Of a stretch of DNA of 64,000 nucleotides, positions 22,477 through 30,531 are shown in pieces. How positions within the stretch are numbered: the first letter of the stretch is position 1; every line of letters starts with the position of its first letter. The notes under the pieces were generated by a model that was given only the letters and a program-made list of their open reading frames with translations, searched no databases and was not told where the DNA came from. Source of the stretch: Butyricicoccus porcorum (GTDB lineage: Bacteria > Bacillota > Clostridia > Oscillospirales > Butyricicoccaceae); contig NZ_NHOC01000005.1 of the NCBI RefSeq assembly GCF_002157465.1, positions 133,134-197,133 on the forward strand, given 5' to 3'. A program made the position numbers and the translations under genes.

Positions 22477-24204
22477 TCAGGACTTGAGCGCATCGAACGC
22501 GCACAGCTGCTGACAGACACCGCAGCCAACACACAGGGTATTGTCAATCACTGCCTTGCCGTTCTTAATGCTGATCGCCGGACAGCCCAGCTTCATGCAG
22601 CTGCGGCAGCCGCGGCAAGCATCCGTGTCGACCTTCAGCGGCGGATTGTGCTTGACATATTTGAGCAGCGCGCACGGACGGCGGCTGATGATAACGGACG
22701 GCGCGTCCACTGCCAGCTCTTCCTTCACGGCGGTATCAACAGCCTTCAGATCATACGGATCGACAACACGGACGCGGTCAAAGCCCATCGCGCGGCACAG
22801 TGCCTCGAGATCAATTTTGCCCGCCGGATCACCCTTGATGTTGTAGCCTGTCGTCGGGTTCTGCTGATGACCGGTCATGCCGGTAATCGAATTGTCCAGA
22901 ATGATGACGGTGGAATTGCTCTGGTTATAGGCGATGTTGGCAAGGCCGGTCATACCGGAATGCATGAATGTGGAATCGCCGATGACAGCAACCGTCTTGC
23001 CCTCAGCTTGTTTGCCAAGTGCCTTGTTGAAGCCATGAATGGAGGAAATCGAAGCGCCCATGCAGAGCGTCATCTCCATGGCGTTCAGCGGCGCCACAGC
23101 ACCCAGCGTATAACAGCCGATGTCGCCCAGTACGGTGCACTTATTTTTCGCCAGCGTGTAGAACAGGCCGCGGTGCGGACATCCTGCACACATAACCGGC
23201 GGACGCGGCGGCATTGTTTCCTCCAGCTTTTTGCTCTCCGGTACCGCAACGCCGAGCTTTTCGGCAATCAGGTTCTGGGAGAATTCGTCCTCCATCGGCA
23301 GGACATCCTTGCCGGTGACAGTCAGGCCGAGCTGCTTGCAATGATTTTCAATAATTGGATCCAGCTCCTCGATGACAACCAGCTTGTCCACCTTTGCGGC
23401 GAAGTCGAGAATCAGCTTCTCCGGCAGCGGGTTAATCATACCCAGCTTGAGGATGCAGGCGTTGTCGCCAAATACTTCCTTCGCGTACTGATAGCATGTG
23501 CTGGAGGTGATGATACCGAGCGCGGTATTCCCCATCTCGACGCGATTGAACTCACAGTCTTCTGCGAACGCGATCAGGTCGCGGGTGCGCTGCTCAACCA
23601 GCGGATGACGGCGCTTTGCGTTGCCCGGCATCATGACATACTTTGCGATGTTCTTTTCATACGGCTTTTCCGGCGGCGTCATGCGCTCGCCGGTCTCGAC
23701 GATGCTCTGAGAATGCGCAACGCGCGTACACATTTTGATAATCACCGGCGTGTCGAACTGCTCGGACAGCTCAAACGCGCGCATGGTAAACGCACGCGCT
23801 TCCGCGGAGTCCGACGGTTCCAGCATCGGGATTTTGGAAGCAATCGCATGGTGGCGCGAATCCTGCTCGTTCTGCGAGGAATGCATGCCTGCGTCGTCCG
23901 CGACAACGATGACCATACCTGCATTGACGCCCGTATACGAAACGGTGAACAGCGGGTCGGCGGCAACATTCAGGCCGACATGCTTCATGCCGCAGAAGCT
24001 GCGCTTGCCTGCCAGACATGCGCCAAATGCAACCTCCATGGCAACCTTTTCATTCGGTGCCCATTCGCAGTACATTTCGTCATATTTTGCGGCCTCTTCT
24101 GTGACCTCGGTGCTCGGCGTTCCCGGATAGCTGGAAACCACACTGCATCCTGCTTCATACAGGCCGCGGGCAACCGCCTGATTGCCCAGCATGAGCTGCT
24201 TCAT
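22477..24204 (-). CDS. iorA: Indolepyruvate ferredoxin oxidoreductase, alpha subunit
   Basis: A 575-residue subunit with the pyrimidine-binding domain first (LMLGNQAVARGLYEAGCSVV, SSYPGTPSTEV), the TPP-binding domain in the second half (MCAGCPHRG, VIGDSTFMHSGMTGL, ILDNSITGMTGHQ), and two C-terminal [4Fe-4S] motifs (CRGCRSCMKLGCP and CVGCGVCQQLC, roughly residues 530-570). It oxidatively decarboxylates indolepyruvate, phenylpyruvate and hydroxyphenylpyruvate, passing electrons to ferredoxin. Second gene of yerC-iorA-iorB-paaK. Cytoplasmic and oxygen-sensitive by family. Confidence 0.96.
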   Translation of the reverse strand: MKQLMLGNQAVARGLYEAGCSVVSSYPGTPSTEVTEEAAKYDEMYCEWAPNEKVAMEVAFGACLAGKRSFCGMKHVGLNVAADPLFTVSYTGVNAGMVIVVADDAGMHSSQNEQDSRHHAIASKIPMLEPSDSAEARAFTMRAFELSEQFDTPVIIKMCTRVAHSQSIVETGERMTPPEKPYEKNIAKYVMMPGNAKRRHPLVEQRTRDLIAFAEDCEFNRVEMGNTALGIITSSTCYQYAKEVFGDNACILKLGMINPLPEKLILDFAAKVDKLVVIEELDPIIENHCKQLGLTVTGKDVLPMEDEFSQNLIAEKLGVAVPESKKLEETMPPRPPVMCAGCPHRGLFYTLAKNKCTVLGDIGCYTLGAVAPLNAMEMTLCMGASISSIHGFNKALGKQAEGKTVAVIGDSTFMHSGMTGLANIAYNQSNSTVIILDNSITGMTGHQQNPTTGYNIKGDPAGKIDLEALCRAMGFDRVRVVDPYDLKAVDTAVKEELAVDAPSVIISRRPCALLKYVKHNPPLKVDTDACRGCRSCMKLGCPAISIKNGKAVIDNTLCVGCGVCQQLCAFDALKS

Positions 24205-24232
24205 AAATAATTCCCTTCCTTTTTTCTATCCA

Positions 24233-24263
24233 TGCCGACGGAAAATCTGATTCCCCGCCGGCA
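24233..24263 (-). promoter_or_regulatory. Intercistronic hairpin between yerC and iorA
   Basis: GCCGGCGGGGAATC and GATTTTCCGTCGGC (minus strand) pair with G-U steps and a very short loop. No T-run follows; it may affect mRNA processing or partial termination. Confidence 0.4.
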
Positions 24264-24274
24264 CGGCGTTCTGT

Positions 24275-24568
24275 CTATTCGCTGTCGGAAACCTGCTCGG
24301 TGATGCCGCGCAGCACACCCGTCCCGGAGGACAGCATGCGGCTGACCCGGCTGATGGTCGCGCTGCTCGCGCCTGTGCATCCGACAATGTCATTGTAGAT
24401 TTTGCCCTGTGAGAGCAAAACGGCTACGTCAAAGCGCTGTTCCATCGCCCGCACCTCAGTCGCGGAGCACAGGTCTTCAAAAAAACTGCGGCACTCCTCG
24501 ACGGTTTTGAGCTTGAGGATATTTTCGTACAAGGCCAGACTCGGCTGTTTGTTGTCCAATTTTGCCAT
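24275..24568 (-). CDS. yerC: YerC/YecD-family TrpR-related DNA-binding protein
   Basis: A 97-residue all-helical protein related to the Trp repressor fold. LKTVEECRSFFEDLCSATEVRAMEQRF is the conserved first half and GKIYNDIVGCTGASSATISRVSRML the helix-turn-helix. AGGAG precedes the ATG. In this genome it heads the iorA-iorB-paaK operon, which suggests it regulates aromatic amino acid fermentation, possibly sensing tryptophan or an aryl metabolite; that is inference. A perfect 14-bp inverted repeat lies 60 bp upstream of its start. Confidence 0.9.
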   Translation of the reverse strand: MAKLDNKQPSLALYENILKLKTVEECRSFFEDLCSATEVRAMEQRFDVAVLLSQGKIYNDIVGCTGASSATISRVSRMLSSGTGVLRGITEQVSDSE

Positions 24569-24626
24569 ACGGCACTCCTTCCTGTTTACCTCCCCGCGCC
24601 GGGGGCGGCAAAATAAACGACGCTTT

Positions 24627-24687
24627 CAAAAAATAGTTTAACACATTGCCGCACAACAGTAAACTATTTTTTGTGATTTTTCACAAA
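24627..24687 (-). promoter_or_regulatory. Perfect inverted repeats overlapping the yerC-iorAB-paaK promoter
   Basis: CAAAAAATAGTTTA (24627-24640) and TAAACTATTTTTTG (24660-24673) are a perfect 14-bp inverted repeat with a 19-bp spacer. On the minus strand the inner halves overlap a possible -35 TTTACT and -10 TAAACT spaced 17 bp. An adjacent repeat, TTTGTGA-TTTT-TCACAAA (24670-24687 approx.), is a second symmetric site. Repressor-type geometry; the alternative is an AT-rich terminator for the upstream ligase gene. Confidence 0.55.
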
Positions 24688-24721
24688 GAATACCCTGTTT
24701 TCCGCCCCTGAATTATCAAAA

Positions 24722-24758
24722 GCAGCTCCTGTTCCGTACCGCCGGACACAGGAGCCGC
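24722..24758 (-). terminator. Terminator after the acyl-CoA ligase gene
   Basis: On the minus strand GCGGCTCCTGT and ACAGGAGCTGC form an 11-bp stem with a 15-nt loop and are followed by TTTTG. Confidence 0.65.
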
Positions 24759-24778
24759 ATTCGCTTGCGAGATAAAAA

Positions 24779-26416
24779 TTAACCCTGATTTTCCTTTGCG
24801 ACGAGGTTTTCGACGCTGTACATCTGGCGCAGCTTGGGCTTTTCGATTTTGCCCGTCGGGTTGCGCGGGATATCGTTAAAAATGATCCTGACCGGACGCT
24901 TATAGCGCGGCAGCTTGTTGCAGAACTGACGGATTTCTTCCTCCGTACAGGTAAAGCCCTGCTTGATCTCGATGATGGCTGCCGTAATTTCGCCCAGACG
25001 CTGATCCGGCATACCAATCACTGCAACATCCTTGATGGACGGATATGCGCGCAGGAAGTCCTCGATCTGTACGGGATAAATATTTTCGCCGCCGCTGATG
25101 ATGACATCCTTCTTGCGATCCACGAGGAAGATAAAGCCGTCCTCATCCTGCATCGCCATATCACCGGTATACAGCCAGCCGTCGCGCAACACCTCTGCGG
25201 TCGCCTTCGGGTCGCGGTAATAACATGTCATAACGCCGGGGCCGCGGACACACAGCTCGCCGACCTCGCCCTGTTTCACCGGCTGATCGTGTTCGTCGAC
25301 AATCTTTGTCTCCCAGCCAAAGCCCGGTACGCCGATGGCACCGACCTTGTGGATATTCTCCACACCCAGATGAACACAGCCCGGACCGATGGATTCGCTC
25401 AGGCCATAGTTGGTATCGTACTGATGATTCGGGAAATATTGCTTCCAGCGGCGGATGAGGGACGGCGGAACCGGCTGTGCGCCGATGTGCATCAGCCGCC
25501 ACTGATCCAGCTCGTAATCCTCTATTTTAAAATCACCGCGGTCGAGTGCATCCAGAATATCCTGTGCCCACGGCACAAGCAGCCAGACAATGGTACACTT
25601 TTCCTTGGACACGGCCTCGAGCACATACTTCGGCTTGGTGCCCTTGAGCAGGACTGCCTTGCCGCCGGAAATCAGACTGCCGAACCAGTGCATTTTCGCG
25701 CCCGTATGATACAGCGGCGGGATGCACAGGAAGACATCATCCTTGGTCTGGCCGTGATGCGCCTGCTCGACACGGGCGGAGTGCATCAGGCTTTCATGGT
25801 TATGTAAAATCGCCTTCGGGAAGCCGGTCGTACCGGAGGAGAAATAAATGGCAGCGTCATCGTCGTCGCGGATATCAATCAGCGGCGCCTGGCTCGAGCA
25901 GTTTGCCGCGAGGGAATTGTAATCCTCTGCGAACATCGGGCAGCCGCCCTCTCCGACATAGAACAGCAGGCGACCCGCGCCCAGCTCATCCGCAATCGGC
26001 TCAATGCGCCCGATAAAGTTGCTGCCGAAGACAATGACATCGACCTCCGCCAGCTCAGCACAGTATTTGATTTCATCCGTATCATAGCGGAAATTGAACG
26101 GCACGGCCAGCGCGCCTGTCTTGAGCACGCCGAAGTAAATCGGCAGCCACTCGAGGCAGTTCATCAGCAGAATGGCGACCTTATCGCCCTTTTTGACGCC
26201 GCGGCTGAGCAACAGATTGGCAAAACGGTTTGCCTTCTCATCGAACACGCGCCAGGTGATTTCACGGCGGTAGCTGGTCGCCGGTGTCGGCTCCATCAGG
26301 TCATATTCCTTCCACGTGACGCGGCGAATCTCCTTGATCTCCGGGTTCAGCTCGACCAGTGCAACATCGTCGCCATAGAGCTTGCTGTTTTTCTCCAGTA
26401 AATCGGTAATCGGCAT
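24779..26416 (-). CDS. Class I adenylate-forming acyl/aryl-CoA synthetase
   Basis: A 545-residue ANL-superfamily ligase. Motifs: IYFSSGTTGFPKAIL (P-loop-like A3), NYGLSESIG (A5), YTGDMAMQDEDGF (A7), VDRKKDVIISGGENIYP (A8 hinge) and PTGKIEKPKL with the C-terminal catalytic Lys (A10). It activates a carboxylic acid to acyl-CoA using ATP. Position just upstream of yerC-iorAB-paaK suggests an aromatic or medium-chain acid, but the substrate is not resolved. It has its own promoter and terminator. A 14-bp palindromic box lies in its leader. Confidence 0.88.
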   Translation of the reverse strand: MPITDLLEKNSKLYGDDVALVELNPEIKEIRRVTWKEYDLMEPTPATSYRREITWRVFDEKANRFANLLLSRGVKKGDKVAILLMNCLEWLPIYFGVLKTGALAVPFNFRYDTDEIKYCAELAEVDVIVFGSNFIGRIEPIADELGAGRLLFYVGEGGCPMFAEDYNSLAANCSSQAPLIDIRDDDDAAIYFSSGTTGFPKAILHNHESLMHSARVEQAHHGQTKDDVFLCIPPLYHTGAKMHWFGSLISGGKAVLLKGTKPKYVLEAVSKEKCTIVWLLVPWAQDILDALDRGDFKIEDYELDQWRLMHIGAQPVPPSLIRRWKQYFPNHQYDTNYGLSESIGPGCVHLGVENIHKVGAIGVPGFGWETKIVDEHDQPVKQGEVGELCVRGPGVMTCYYRDPKATAEVLRDGWLYTGDMAMQDEDGFIFLVDRKKDVIISGGENIYPVQIEDFLRAYPSIKDVAVIGMPDQRLGEITAAIIEIKQGFTCTEEEIRQFCNKLPRYKRPVRIIFNDIPRNPTGKIEKPKLRQMYSVENLVAKENQG

Positions 26417-26472
26417 GGGTAACTAACCTCTATTCTCTTTATCTGTTCTTTTCTACTTTACTGCGCAACTGT

Positions 26473-26486
26473 TTTACCAGTAAAAG
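26473..26486. promoter_or_regulatory. Palindromic box near the ligase transcription start
   Basis: TTTTACCAGTAAAA: 6-bp arms TTTTAC and GTAAAA around a 2-bp centre. It sits 5 bp downstream of the proposed -10, overlapping the transcription start, a typical repressor position. Confidence 0.45.
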
Positions 26487-26490
26487 CAAC

Positions 26491-26518
26491 ATATTAAAAG
26501 TAACACACTCCCTGTCAA
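26491..26518 (-). promoter_or_regulatory. Sigma-A promoter for the acyl-CoA ligase gene
   Basis: Minus strand TTGACA (plus 26513-26518), 16-bp spacer, TAATAT (plus 26491-26496). A strong -35 and good -10, about 75 bp before the ATG at 26416. Confidence 0.7.
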
Positions 26519-26544
26519 AAGTCAAATGCCTTGCAGGCAGAACG

Positions 26545-26572
26545 CGGGCGCGCTGATTCCAGTGCGCCCGCG
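26545..26572. terminator. GC-rich hairpin downstream of the glycosyltransferase gene
   Basis: GCGGGCGCGC and GTGCGCCCGC pair around an 8-nt loop (one G-U). The T-run is poor on the minus strand, so termination strength is uncertain. Confidence 0.45.
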
Positions 26573-26582
26573 ATTGAATTGG

Positions 26583-27779
26583 TTATGTAGCTGTGTTCAG
26601 TGTATCCGGAAGGCTGTCTGCGCCGTCCTGTTGCGGCAGGGCACCGGATTCCCGCTGCTTTACCAGCCCGATGACATAATTGACCAGCTGTTCGGATGCA
26701 TCCGGATGCCCGATGGCGCGGATGGATTCGCGCACCGTGCGCAGGCGTACCGGATTGTGGAACAGATGGTACAGCGCGTCATCCAACGGAAAGGTCTTGG
26801 TCACCAGTGACGCCATGCCGTTGTTGAGCAGGAACTCCACATTGCGTTCCTCCTGTCCCGGAATCGGGTTGACCAGAACCATCGGCACGCCTTTGGCAAT
26901 TGCCTCGGACACCGTCAGCCCGCCGGGCTTCGTAATAATGCAGTCCGCCGCACTCATGAGCACCTCGACGTTGTCCACAAATCCCATGACCTGTATGGTG
27001 CAATCGCCGTCATATTCCTGTGCAAACGCCTTCAGGCGGTTATACGCGCGCTTGTTGTTGCCGCAGACGGCGAGAATCTGACAGCCCAGCCCCAGCTTTG
27101 TGATTTGCCGCACCAGCTTGCGGCTGTTGCCATAGCCCATGCTGCCGCCCATGACCAGTACCGTGCGCCGCTCCGGGTCGAGACCCAACTGGGCACAGGC
27201 ATCTTCTTTGGAAAGATAGCGGTTGAATTTCGGATGAATCGGAATGCCAAGCGGCAGGATGCGTTCCTCCGAAATGCCCCGCTTGACTGCGGTGTGTGTA
27301 ATCAGCTCACTCGCCGTGACCAGCGCTTCCATGTTCACGACATCCTCCCAGTACGGATGGATACAGTAATCCGTTACGACACCGATGCACGGTGCATCCA
27401 CCATGTGCCGGTTCTTCATCTCGCTGACCAGATGCGCCGCAAGCACATGCGTGCATACAATAGCATCCGGCTCGAAGTTGTCGACAAAATGCTCAAACTT
27501 AAACGCGCCGAGCGTGTTGACAATCTTCACAATGTTCATCTTGTTCAGCTTTTTCCTGTTCTTGGACGTCCTGGTATAAAACAGCCGATATATCTCCGGC
27601 GTATATTTGGACGAAAGCAGATATCCCTGTGAAATTGCGGTGCGAACCACCTTGCTGATATATTCATACACATCGACGATCTTTGTCTCTGCACCCCTCT
27701 GCTCGAACAGATCCGCCAGCGCCTTTGCCGTGGCATGATGGCCATAGCCTGCTGTAACGGTCAGCAGCAATATTTTCAT
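26583..27779 (-). CDS. GT28 diacylglycerol glycosyltransferase (MGDG synthase/UgtP family)
   Basis: A 398-residue two-domain GT-B glycosyltransferase. The N-terminal MGDG-synthase signature is clear (TAGYGHHATAKALADLF), followed by THVLAAHLVSEM, and the C-terminal sugar-nucleotide site contains LVMGGSMGYG, KPGGLTVSEAIAKGVPMVL and PGQEERNVEFL. It should transfer glucose or galactose from UDP-sugar to diacylglycerol at the inner membrane face, making glycolipids or lipoteichoic acid anchors. GAGGAG precedes the ATG at 27779. spoVG lies upstream. Confidence 0.88.
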   Translation of the reverse strand: MKILLLTVTAGYGHHATAKALADLFEQRGAETKIVDVYEYISKVVRTAISQGYLLSSKYTPEIYRLFYTRTSKNRKKLNKMNIVKIVNTLGAFKFEHFVDNFEPDAIVCTHVLAAHLVSEMKNRHMVDAPCIGVVTDYCIHPYWEDVVNMEALVTASELITHTAVKRGISEERILPLGIPIHPKFNRYLSKEDACAQLGLDPERRTVLVMGGSMGYGNSRKLVRQITKLGLGCQILAVCGNNKRAYNRLKAFAQEYDGDCTIQVMGFVDNVEVLMSAADCIITKPGGLTVSEAIAKGVPMVLVNPIPGQEERNVEFLLNNGMASLVTKTFPLDDALYHLFHNPVRLRTVRESIRAIGHPDASEQLVNYVIGLVKQRESGALPQQDGADSLPDTLNTAT

Positions 27780-27886
27780 TATTTCACACTCCTCATGCCC
27801 TCTATTCTACCGTATTCCGCAGAGAAGTGCAAACGCTATCTCAGCCGGAAAAAGCCAATTTGTCCGACCGGCTGTGACAGCTTTCG

Positions 27887-28156
27887 TCATCCATTCCGGC
27901 TTTCGACAGTCTGGCGGTACTCCTTCAGCACTGCCTGCTCCAGCTTTTCGCGCATTTCGGAACCTACCGGGTGCACAATATCCCGGTAACGCCCGTCCGG
28001 CATGCGGCGCGACGGCATGGCCAGGAACAGCCGCTCCGGCCCGTCGATCACCTTGATGTCATGTACCGCAAACGTGCGGTCAAAGGTCACCGACACCAGT
28101 GCGCGCAGGCGTCCTTCCTCATTGAGATGCCGGAACTGAATGTCTGTAATTTCCAT
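27887..28156 (-). CDS. spoVG: Septation/sporulation regulator SpoVG
   Basis: An 89-residue small nucleic-acid-binding regulator. EITDIQFRHLNEEGRLRALVSVTFD and HDIKVIDGPERLFLAMPSRRM are near-universal SpoVG blocks. The ATG at 28156 follows AAAAGGAG; an upstream in-frame codon at 28177 lies inside the ribosome-binding region. Influences cell division and gene expression in Firmicutes. Divergent from murC. In Bacillus the gene is SigH-controlled; an AGGAAAAA box is present upstream but the match is incomplete. Confidence 0.95.
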   Translation of the reverse strand: MEITDIQFRHLNEEGRLRALVSVTFDRTFAVHDIKVIDGPERLFLAMPSRRMPDGRYRDIVHPVGSEMREKLEQAVLKEYRQTVESRNG

Positions 28157-28229
28157 TTGTGGTACTCCTTTTACCATATTGTAACCATTTTTCTTGTCTG
28201 AACCTATTTATATTCTGAACGATTTGTCA

Positions 28230-28235
28230 TATAAT
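28230..28235 (+). promoter_or_regulatory. Possible -10 element for murC
   Basis: A perfect TATAAT 89 bp before the murC ATG, without a convincing -35 17 bp upstream. Confidence 0.35.
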
Positions 28236-28323
28236 ATACGTGGTTTTTCCTAAACCGACCGAAATTTTCCAACAGCATTTGCGCTGTTGAACATCTATTG
28301 CTGATTCAGGGAGGCATGTCATT

Positions 28324-29703
28324 ATGTCTGACTTTTCTTTGACGTCCTATGTGACTGACCATAAATCCATCCATCTCGTCGGGATCGGCGGCGTTTCCAT
28401 GTCCGCACTGGCGGAGCTGCTGCTGCACCTCGGCGCAAAAATCACCGGTTCCGACCGCACCGAGTCTCCCGTTACGGACAAGCTCGAAGCACTTGGCGTG
28501 AAGATTACATACGCCCATCTGCCGGAAAATGTAGAAGGTGCTGACCTCGTCATCCGCACCGCCGCCGTCCACGACGACAACCCGGAAATTGCACGCGCAC
28601 ATGAGCTGGGCATCCCGGTCATCGAGCGCGCACAAGCGTGGGGCTCCATCATGCTGGCCTACCGCAACGCAATCTGTGTCTCCGGCACGCATGGCAAGAC
28701 CACCACGACCTCTATGCTGACACTCATCGGCATGCAGTGCGGCATTGACCCGACTGTTATGGTCGGCAGCAACCTGCCCGCCATCGGCGGCACGCTGCGC
28801 ATCGGCGCACATGACTGCTTCATTGCGGAATCGTGCGAATACACCAATTCGTTCCTCAGCTTCCACCCGACGGTTGCCGTCGTGCTCAACGTAGACGCCG
28901 ACCACCTGGATTTCTTTAAGGACATCGATGACATCATCCATTCGTTCCACCGCTTCTGTGAACTCGTACCGGAAACCGGCGCACTGGTTGTCAATGCGGA
29001 TTCCGCCAATGCAAGGAAGGCCGTTGAGGGCATCGACCGCACCTGCATCACGTTCGGCTCTACGCCGAATGCGGATGTCTATCCGGAAAATATCACCGAC
29101 CGCCATGGCTATTACAGCTTCGATGTCATGCATAACGGCAAAAAATACACCCATGTCGACCTGTCCGTTCCGGGACGCCACAATATGCTCAATGCGCTGG
29201 CTTCCTGCGGCGTCTGTATCTTCCTCGGCCTCGACCCGGAGGCTGCCGCTGCCGGCCTGAACCAGTTCACCGGTTCCGCCCGCCGCTTCCAACTGACCGG
29301 TCGTATGGCAAACGGTGCCATGGTCGTCGACGATTATGCACATCATCCAACAGAAATGGAAGCGACACTGCGCACCGCACAGGAAATGGATTACGACCGT
29401 ATTATCTGCGTCTTTCAACCGCATACCTATTCGCGCACCGTCGCCCTGCTGCCGGAGTTTATCCATGCGCTCGGCCTGTGTGATAAGGCAATTCTCGCAG
29501 ACATCTATGCCGCACGTGAAAAGAACACCTTCGGCATCAGCTCGAAGGACATCGCGGACGCACTGGACGGCGCCGAATATTACGATTCGTTCGACAAAAT
29601 CGAAGCGCGCCTGCGCGAAATTGCCCAGCCGGGTGACCTGATCCTGACCATGGGTGCTGGCAATGTCAACGAGATCGGCACTGCCATCGTTGAGGACAAG
29701 TAA
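28324..29703 (+). CDS. murC: UDP-N-acetylmuramate-L-alanine ligase
   Basis: A 459-residue Mur ligase adding L-alanine to UDP-MurNAc in peptidoglycan synthesis. HLVGIGGVSMSALAELL is the N-terminal UDP-binding motif, CVSGTHGKTTTTSM the ATP P-loop, ESCEYTNSFLSFHP the central-domain Mg2+/ATP site, and DDYAHHPTEM with FQPHTYSRT the C-terminal part. GGGAGG precedes the ATG. Cytoplasmic; single gene here, followed by a kinase-like gene with its own promoter. Confidence 0.97.
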   Translation: MSDFSLTSYVTDHKSIHLVGIGGVSMSALAELLLHLGAKITGSDRTESPVTDKLEALGVKITYAHLPENVEGADLVIRTAAVHDDNPEIARAHELGIPVIERAQAWGSIMLAYRNAICVSGTHGKTTTTSMLTLIGMQCGIDPTVMVGSNLPAIGGTLRIGAHDCFIAESCEYTNSFLSFHPTVAVVLNVDADHLDFFKDIDDIIHSFHRFCELVPETGALVVNADSANARKAVEGIDRTCITFGSTPNADVYPENITDRHGYYSFDVMHNGKKYTHVDLSVPGRHNMLNALASCGVCIFLGLDPEAAAAGLNQFTGSARRFQLTGRMANGAMVVDDYAHHPTEMEATLRTAQEMDYDRIICVFQPHTYSRTVALLPEFIHALGLCDKAILADIYAAREKNTFGISSKDIADALDGAEYYDSFDKIEARLREIAQPGDLILTMGAGNVNEIGTAIVEDK

Positions 29704-29750
29704 TCTGTAAAGCATTCACAAAATATTCTCATTTTACCGGTTATTTTTTG

Positions 29751-29779
29751 TTGACTTTCTCCACATTTTGCCGTAAAAT
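29751..29779 (+). promoter_or_regulatory. Sigma-A promoter for the cytidylate-kinase-like gene
   Basis: TTGACT (29751-29756), 17-bp spacer, TAAAAT (29774-29779), 60 bp before the ATG. Confidence 0.75.
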
Positions 29780-29838
29780 ACAGGTAATAAAGAAAATGCA
29801 TCCAGCATAAAATTCCTGTAGGATCGGAGGGAGTCTAC

Positions 29839-30444
29839 ATGAAAGCCAATACCATCATCACCATCAGCCGCCAGTATGGCAGCCAGGGCCGCGAGGTCGG
29901 GCAGGAACTGGCCAACCGTCTCGGCATCCCCTATTATGACCGCGACCTGATTACCCTTGCTGCAAAGGAGAGCGGCTTCAGCGAAGATCTGTTCGATCAG
30001 CTCGACCGCCGCGCAACCAACAGCTTCTTATATTCGCTGACCATGTTCGGCTCCGCCGGCATCAACGGCCTGTCGCTGACTGACCAGCTGTATGTCACCC
30101 AGCGCAATATCATCCGCGACCTCGCCGCGAAGGGCTCGTGCGTCTTCGTCGGACGCTGTGCCGATTATATCCTGCGCAAGGAACCGGAAATCTACAATTT
30201 CTTCATCAAGGCGCCGATGGAAAAACGCCTCGAGCACGCCAAGGATGACCCCAAGGTTCCCGAAGCGACCAAGGAAACGCTGGAAAAGCTGGACAAGCAG
30301 CGCTCCGCGTACTATAATTTCTACACCGGTCAGATCTGGGGCAATGCCGCCAATTATGACATGTGCCTGGATTCCGGCGTACTCGGTGTCAGCAAGGTTG
30401 TCGATATGATTCTCGAATACATCGACATCGCGCAGAAAGAATAA
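29839..30444 (+). CDS. Cytidylate kinase-like family protein
   Basis: A 201-residue P-loop kinase-fold protein. The N-terminus ITISRQYGSQGREVGQELANRLGIPYYDRDL is typical of the clostridial cytidylate-kinase-like group, where the P-loop is a variant (SRQYGSQGREVG rather than GxxGxGKS). FVGRCADYIL and the helical lid region follow. True CMP kinase activity is uncertain; these proteins are distinct from Cmk proper. GGAGGG precedes the ATG. Single gene between its own promoter and terminator. Confidence 0.82.
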   Translation: MKANTIITISRQYGSQGREVGQELANRLGIPYYDRDLITLAAKESGFSEDLFDQLDRRATNSFLYSLTMFGSAGINGLSLTDQLYVTQRNIIRDLAAKGSCVFVGRCADYILRKEPEIYNFFIKAPMEKRLEHAKDDPKVPEATKETLEKLDKQRSAYYNFYTGQIWGNAANYDMCLDSGVLGVSKVVDMILEYIDIAQKE

Positions 30445-30460
30445 GTGCAAACATATCGCA

Positions 30461-30498
30461 GACCGCCTGCAATCGGTTGATTGCAGGCGGTCTTTTTT
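30461..30498 (+). terminator. Terminator after the cytidylate-kinase-like gene
   Basis: GACCGCCTGCAATC (30461-30474), loop GGTT, GATTGCAGGCGGTC (30479-30492), then a T-run. Perfect 14-bp stem. Confidence 0.93.
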
Positions 30499-30531
30499 GC
30501 TGCCGCGATCTCAGACAAAACAGGCAGGGAA

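Noticed and set aside
21754-24210. 818-codon plus-strand open frame across iorA and iorB
   Set aside because: Antisense shadow; the minus-strand genes have full family motifs.
28306-29715. 469-codon minus-strand open frame across murC
   Set aside because: Antisense shadow of murC.
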